Translations under genes and position numbers: made by a program
Part shown: piece after piece, positions 60,344 to 64,000 of the stretch
Position numbering within the stretch: the first letter of the stretch is position 1
How the letters are laid out: every line of letters starts with the position of its first letter
Source of the DNA: Plantactinospora mayteni
GTDB taxonomy: Bacteria; Actinomycetota; Actinomycetes; Mycobacteriales; Micromonosporaceae
Length of the DNA: 64,000 nt
Reading direction: 5' to 3'
Assembly: GCF_016862935.1 (NCBI RefSeq)
Contig: NZ_BONX01000054.1
Location: forward strand, 1 to 64,000
The notes under the pieces: model-generated
Seen by the model: only the letters and a program-made list of their open reading frames with translations
What the model was told of the DNA's origin: nothing
Databases searched by the model: none

Positions 60344-61861
60344 TCAGCCGCCGATCAGGTCGAACCGTTCCCACGGGCCGATCGCCGTCCGGTTGGCGAT
60401 CAGCGGGGCGGCTCCGGCGTTCTCGGCGACCACGTACCGGTTGTTCACCGTGGCGCGCAGGCTGACACTGCCGTCACCGTTGCGGACCAACTGGAACGTC
60501 TCCCAGCCGCCGACCGCCGTTCGGTTGGCGACCAGCGGGTTCGCCCCGGCGTTCTCGGCGGCGACGTACCGGCCGTTGGCCCGGGCACGCAGCGCGACGT
60601 TGCCGCCGCCGAGCTCCACCAGCTCGAACTGTTCCGCCGTGCCGATCGCGGTCCGGTTGGCGATCAGCGGGGCGGTACCGGCCGGGTCGGCGGTGACGTA
60701 CCGGCCGTTGGCGTGGGCACGCAGGCTCACCGGGCGACCCGGTTCCGGCTGCGGTCCCGGACCCACCGCCGGGTTGTACTGGCGCACCCAGTACCGGGTC
60801 CGGTCCAGGTAGGCGGTCTCGGCGGCGGCGCCGGTCTGCCCGTACGCCCCGGAGTAGGTCAGGTAGCCGTGTCCGCCCGGCGGGCTGCTGCTGGCCGGTT
60901 CGATCGTCGAGCCCTCGTGCCACTCGTTGAACGAGGTGATCGAGACCCAGCTCGGCGGTCCGCCGTTCGCGGCGCTCAGGGCGTTGCCCCACTGCCGGTC
61001 GTAGGCCGCCCCGTTGGCCCGGTCGACCGTCGGGGTGGTGTTGCCGGGTACCGCCCGGTCGTCGAGGTAGCCGGGCGCCACCGAGGGGGCCCAGACCAGG
61101 CCGTTCGCCTTGCAGAAGGCGTTGGCGTTGGCCCAGCCGGGCGCGGTCGCCCCGGCGATCCCGTCGTAGGTGTACATGCCGCCGAAGTGCGCGACCTTCG
61201 TGGTGTCGGTGGTCTGGGCCAGCACGATGCTGTTCCCCTTGACCTGCTCCAGCGGCGTCCAGTCGGTGATCCGCAGGCTCTCGAAGACGTAGAACGCCGA
61301 CCGGTTGCCGTGCGCGGCGTCCCGGTGGAAGGCGGGGTGGCCGCCGTACCGGTTGTGGATGTAGTTGATGTCGGCGACGGTCGAGGCGGCGGTCCGCCCG
61401 CTGTACGGCTCCAGGTGCCAGGCGACCTGGAGGCCGTGTTCGGCGGCGGCGTCCAGCACGATCGGGGTCAGGTTGTCCTCGAAGGAGCCCTGTCCCCACC
61501 AGCTGTAGACCAGCACTCCGACCCCGGCCCGGCTGATCCAGGCCATGTGCTGCCGCACCGCCGCCGGATCACCGGAGTCGTACGCCCCCAGCGTCGGATA
61601 GAAGTTGGCGCCGACGTCCTGCGGCGGGGTGTGGTTGCCCTGCTGCCAGTGCCGGTAGCTGCCGGAGTGCGCCGGATTGCCGTACCACGAGTAGTAGAAG
61701 ATGTGCACGTTGTCGGCGGTCTGCGGCGGAGCTGCCGCCACGGCCGGTACGGCGGTGCCGGGCGGCGCGGCGGCGGCCGGCGGTGTGGCCGGCGCGGCGA
61801 GCCCGGCCGCCAGCAGCAGGGTGGCGGCGGTGCTCCGCAGCCAACGCGTTCTCAGGTACAT
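60344..61861 (-). CDS. Secreted GH99-like glycosidase with C-terminal fascin-like beta-trefoil
   Basis: 505 residues. Signal peptide to about PPAAAA. The barrel (about 45-360) carries GH99 landmarks: VHIFYYSWYGNP, GANFYPTLGAYDSGDPA, VGVLVYSWWG, the catalytic pair region AWHLEPYSGRT and SITSFNEWHEGSTIEP. GH99 enzymes are endo-acting alpha-mannosidases or mannanases. The C-terminal 145 residues form a fascin-like trefoil with three repeats (ANGRYVTADPAGTAPLIANR; ANGRYVAAENAGANPLVANR; VNNRYVVAENAGAAPLIANR), a probable glycan-binding module. The same module ends the neighbouring sugar dehydrogenase. ATG 61861 after CGGAGGTAATCCTG. Confidence 0.88.
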   Translation of the reverse strand: MYLRTRWLRSTAATLLLAAGLAAPATPPAAAAPPGTAVPAVAAAPPQTADNVHIFYYSWYGNPAHSGSYRHWQQGNHTPPQDVGANFYPTLGAYDSGDPAAVRQHMAWISRAGVGVLVYSWWGQGSFEDNLTPIVLDAAAEHGLQVAWHLEPYSGRTAASTVADINYIHNRYGGHPAFHRDAAHGNRSAFYVFESLRITDWTPLEQVKGNSIVLAQTTDTTKVAHFGGMYTYDGIAGATAPGWANANAFCKANGLVWAPSVAPGYLDDRAVPGNTTPTVDRANGAAYDRQWGNALSAANGGPPSWVSITSFNEWHEGSTIEPASSSPPGGHGYLTYSGAYGQTGAAAETAYLDRTRYWVRQYNPAVGPGPQPEPGRPVSLRAHANGRYVTADPAGTAPLIANRTAIGTAEQFELVELGGGNVALRARANGRYVAAENAGANPLVANRTAVGGWETFQLVRNGDGSVSLRATVNNRYVVAENAGAAPLIANRTAIGPWERFDLIGG

Positions 61862-62021
61862 CAGGATTACCTCCGTTGTCGCGCCGGAACCAGGGGCGGT
61901 GCGGTCGGTGGCCGCCGACCGCACCGCCCGGCCCGGCGGTGCTCAGCGAGCCCCTTCCAGTTCCCGCTGCGGTCCGTCGTGGCCGCAGGTGGAGGTCGGG
62001 GCGCGTGCGCCGCGCGGTTCA

Positions 62022-62110
62022 GGTTGGCAAGGGTCCAGCTATTGACGAGGGGTTCAGCCGGTTGGCAAGGGATCAGCTATTGACGAGGGTTCAGCCGTCG
62101 ACGAGGGTGA
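62022..62110. repeat. 38-bp tandem repeat over the stop codon of the sugar dehydrogenase gene
   Basis: GGTTGGCAAGGG(T/A)(C/T)CAGC and the following ATTGACGAGG...TTCAGCC recur at 62022 and 62060, period 38. The second copy runs into the last codons of the minus-strand gene, whose stop is the TCA at 62091. The TTCAGCC block with the same triplet is in the first copy too. Confidence 0.78.
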
Positions 62111-64000
62111 ACTTCTCCCACGGGCCGATCGCGGCCCGGTTGGCGACCAGCGGCTCGGTGCCGGCGTTCTCGGCGACGACGTACATGTTGTTCACCGTGG
62201 CCCGCAGGCTGACCGTGCCGTCCGGGTTGCGGACCAGGGCGAACGTCTCCCACGCCCCGGCCGCCGCCCGGTTGGCGACCAGCGGGTTCGCCCCGGCGTT
62301 CTCGGCGCAGACGTACATCCCGGTGTTCCGGGACCGCAGTGCGACGTTGCCGCCGCCCAGGTCGACCAGGTCGAACTGTTCGGTGGCCCCGATGCTTGCC
62401 TTGTTGGCGATCAGCGGGCTACTGCCGACGGCGCTGACGTACTGGTTGTTGGCCGTGGCCCGCAGCCCGGTCGCCGGTCCGCCGCCGGTGCTGCCGGTGG
62501 CGAAGGTGAACGAGTCCACGTCGAAGAGGTTGCCGGCACCGCCCTTGAAGACCAGGAAGAGCGTGGTCGTCCCGGACGGCTGGTTGGTCAGGTTGGTGGA
62601 GACGTTGGTGAAGGTGTCCCAGCTACCGGTGTTCGGCACGGCGACGGTGCCGAGCAGGGTACCGGTGGCCGAGCCGGTCCGGACCTCGATGGTGCCGCCC
62701 GGCCCGCCGGAGGAGACCCGCGCGGTGAACCGGGTGGCGTTGCCGAGCTGGTACGGCTGGTACGAGATCCAGTCGTTGTTGTCGATGAATCCGGCGGTCC
62801 GACCGCCCTCGGCGGCGGCGTGCTCGGCGGTCTGCACCCCGCCGGACTGGGCGCCGAAGTGCTCACCCTGGCGGTGCCTCGGTTGCAGCGTCCGGATGCT
62901 GTGCGAGGTGAGGTTGCCGTTGTCGGTGTAGCTGGCGTCGAAGACGCCGTAGATGTTCGCGGCGGCGTCGTGCTCACCGTCCACCGGCACGCTGATGGTG
63001 CCGGAGCAACCGGTCTTGGAGGTGATCTCGTGGGCGTGGCTGTCGTGCCCGAGGGCGTAGGTGAGCCGGACCCGGGCGCAGTCGATCGTGCCGTCCTCCG
63101 GATCGCTCACCGTCACCTGGAACGGAACGGTGTCGCCGAAGCTGAACAGCGCACCGTTGCCGGGCACGGTCAGGTTCACCGTCGGCGCCGAGTTGCCGAC
63201 CGTCACCACCAGGCTGGCGGTGCCGGTCAGCCCGGCCGGGTCGGTGACCCGCAGCGTCGGGCTGTACGTCCCGTTGGCCGTGTACGTCTTCGTCGGGTTC
63301 GCCGCTGTCGACGTCGTCCCGTCGCCGAACGTCCACAGGTAGCTCAGCGCCCCACCCTCCGGGTCCGAGCTGCCGGCCGAGGAGAAGTTCACGGTCAACG
63401 GGCTCGGACCGGAGGTGCGGTTGGCGGTGGCGACCGCGATCGGGTTCCGGTTGCCGCCGCCGATGTACTCGATCCGGTACAGCGCCTGGTTGTTCGCGCC
63501 GGTGCCGTAGTCGAGCACGTAGAGCGCGCCGTCCGGGCCGAACGCCTGGTCCATCACCTGGGTACCCCGCCACGGGAAGTCGCTGATCTCCCCGGGGGAG
63601 CCGTCGGCGTTCACCGCGATCGCCTTGATCCAGCGCCGGCCGTACTCACCGGCGAAGAAGCGGCCGTTGAGCGAGGCCGGGAACTTGACGCTGGAGTTGA
63701 GGTTGGCGTCGTACCGGTAGACCGGGCCGCCCATCGGTGACTCGGAACCGCTGCCGAACTCCGGCGGTGAGCCGGCGTCGCCGTACTTGATCCAGCTCGG
63801 CTTGGCCGGCGGCAGGGTGGTCAGCCCGGTGTTCCGGAACGAGTTGTTGGTCGGCCCGCCGGCGCAGTTGTACTTCGCCTGCGACGGCCCGGACGGGAAG
63901 GTGTACTCGTTGTACGTCTCCGCCGTGGTGTTCGTGCCCGTGCAGTACGGCCAGCCGTAGTTGCCCGGTGAGGTGATCCGGTTGAACTCGACCTGCCCGC
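62091..64000 (-). CDS. Secreted PQQ-dependent sugar dehydrogenase-type protein with PKD, CBM6 and beta-trefoil (5' end outside window)
   Basis: Partial: the frame stays open to 64000, and the N-terminus lies beyond. At 64000-63450 is the end of a soluble aldose/glucose dehydrogenase propeller (VEFNRITSPGNYGWPYCTGT; FAGEYGRRWIKAI; GPDGALYVLDYGTGANNQAL). Next comes a PKD domain (SSDPEGGALSYLWTFGDGTT), another Ig-like domain (PEDGTIDCARVRLTYALG), a CBM6 (TAGFIDNNDWISYQPYQLGN) and a fascin-like trefoil nearly identical in plan to that of the GH99-like neighbour. Such proteins oxidise sugars at the cell surface; a ThuA domain may precede the propeller in the missing part. An internal ATG at 63734 is not the start, because conserved propeller sequence precedes it. 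Confidence 0.88.
   Translation of the reverse strand, partial: GQVEFNRITSPGNYGWPYCTGTNTTAETYNEYTFPSGPSQAKYNCAGGPTNNSFRNTGLTTLPPAKPSWIKYGDAGSPPEFGSGSESPMGGPVYRYDANLNSSVKFPASLNGRFFAGEYGRRWIKAIAVNADGSPGEISDFPWRGTQVMDQAFGPDGALYVLDYGTGANNQALYRIEYIGGGNRNPIAVATANRTSGPSPLTVNFSSAGSSDPEGGALSYLWTFGDGTTSTAANPTKTYTANGTYSPTLRVTDPAGLTGTASLVVTVGNSAPTVNLTVPGNGALFSFGDTVPFQVTVSDPEDGTIDCARVRLTYALGHDSHAHEITSKTGCSGTISVPVDGEHDAAANIYGVFDASYTDNGNLTSHSIRTLQPRHRQGEHFGAQSGGVQTAEHAAAEGGRTAGFIDNNDWISYQPYQLGNATRFTARVSSGGPGGTIEVRTGSATGTLLGTVAVPNTGSWDTFTNVSTNLTNQPSGTTTLFLVFKGGAGNLFDVDSFTFATGSTGGGPATGLRATANNQYVSAVGSSPLIANKASIGATEQFDLVDLGGGNVALRSRNTGMYVCAENAGANPLVANRAAAGAWETFALVRNPDGTVSLRATVNNMYVVAENAGTEPLVANRAAIGPWEKFTLVDG

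Noticed and set aside
1-64000. tRNA and rRNA genes
   Set aside because: No cloverleaf-like or conserved rRNA segment was recognised on either strand by eye; a tRNAscan-SE or Infernal run would settle this.

Overview
The window is chromosomal DNA of a high-G+C filamentous actinobacterium. The third-position G+C bias, frequent GTG starts, many 4-bp start/stop overlaps, Tat-type secreted enzymes, an AfsR/SARP-type regulator and a dense set of secreted and cytoplasmic glycoside hydrolases fit Micromonosporaceae (Micromonospora/Plantactinospora/Actinoplanes relatives). That taxonomic call is inference; no rRNA or other marker gene is present.

Layout. 1-36 looks like the right end of an IS200/IS605-type element (omegaRNA 3' hairpin). 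107-1732 is a single-chain ECF sigma factor fused to an anti-sigma zinc motif, hydrophobic segments and an AbfB carbohydrate-binding domain. 2.3-8.1 kb holds a secreted endonuclease/phosphatase-fold enzyme, a HEAT-repeat protein, a secreted phosphodiester glycosidase and small unknowns. 8.1-11 kb is a CopC/cupredoxin/membrane-protein set. 11-16.4 kb holds a lipid kinase, a NYN/OST-HTH protein, a serine hydrolase, and an MDR oxidoreductase with a TetR regulator and a clear operator.

16.4-29 kb is the best-defined system: a minus-strand operon GH3 - LplB-type permease - YtcP-type permease - solute-binding lipoprotein - YesL - GH42 - GH67. A LacI repressor is transcribed divergently, and two matching 11-bp operators lie between. 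The GH67 alpha-glucuronidase beside an LplABC-type importer points to uptake and intracellular breakdown of aldouronic acids (glucuronoxylan fragments). 29-33 kb is a C4-dicarboxylate system (DctA transporter, DcuS-like kinase, DcuR-like regulator). 33-41 kb holds a CDF metal exporter, a second LacI regulator, an MFS carrier, an MMPL exporter and a NarL-type two-component pair. 41-43.5 kb has a cutinase and a GH43/CBM enzyme. 43.7-47.2 kb is a DHA2 drug exporter with its MarR and two overlapping TetR genes. 47.3-53.4 kb is a large SARP-NB-ARC-TPR regulator, a membrane-anchored propeller-like protein and an MFS carrier. 53.6-64 kb is a run of secreted proteins: metallophosphatase, beta-helix protein, M14 peptidase, GH99-like enzyme, and a PQQ-type sugar dehydrogenase cut by the window edge.

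The most unusual pattern is not a gene. Six genes have short tandem repeats (periods 25-38 bp) that begin at, or run over, their stop codons, and the stop triplet is often copied with the repeat. Two further minisatellites lie inside coding sequence, and both of those have periods divisible by three (36 and 42 bp).
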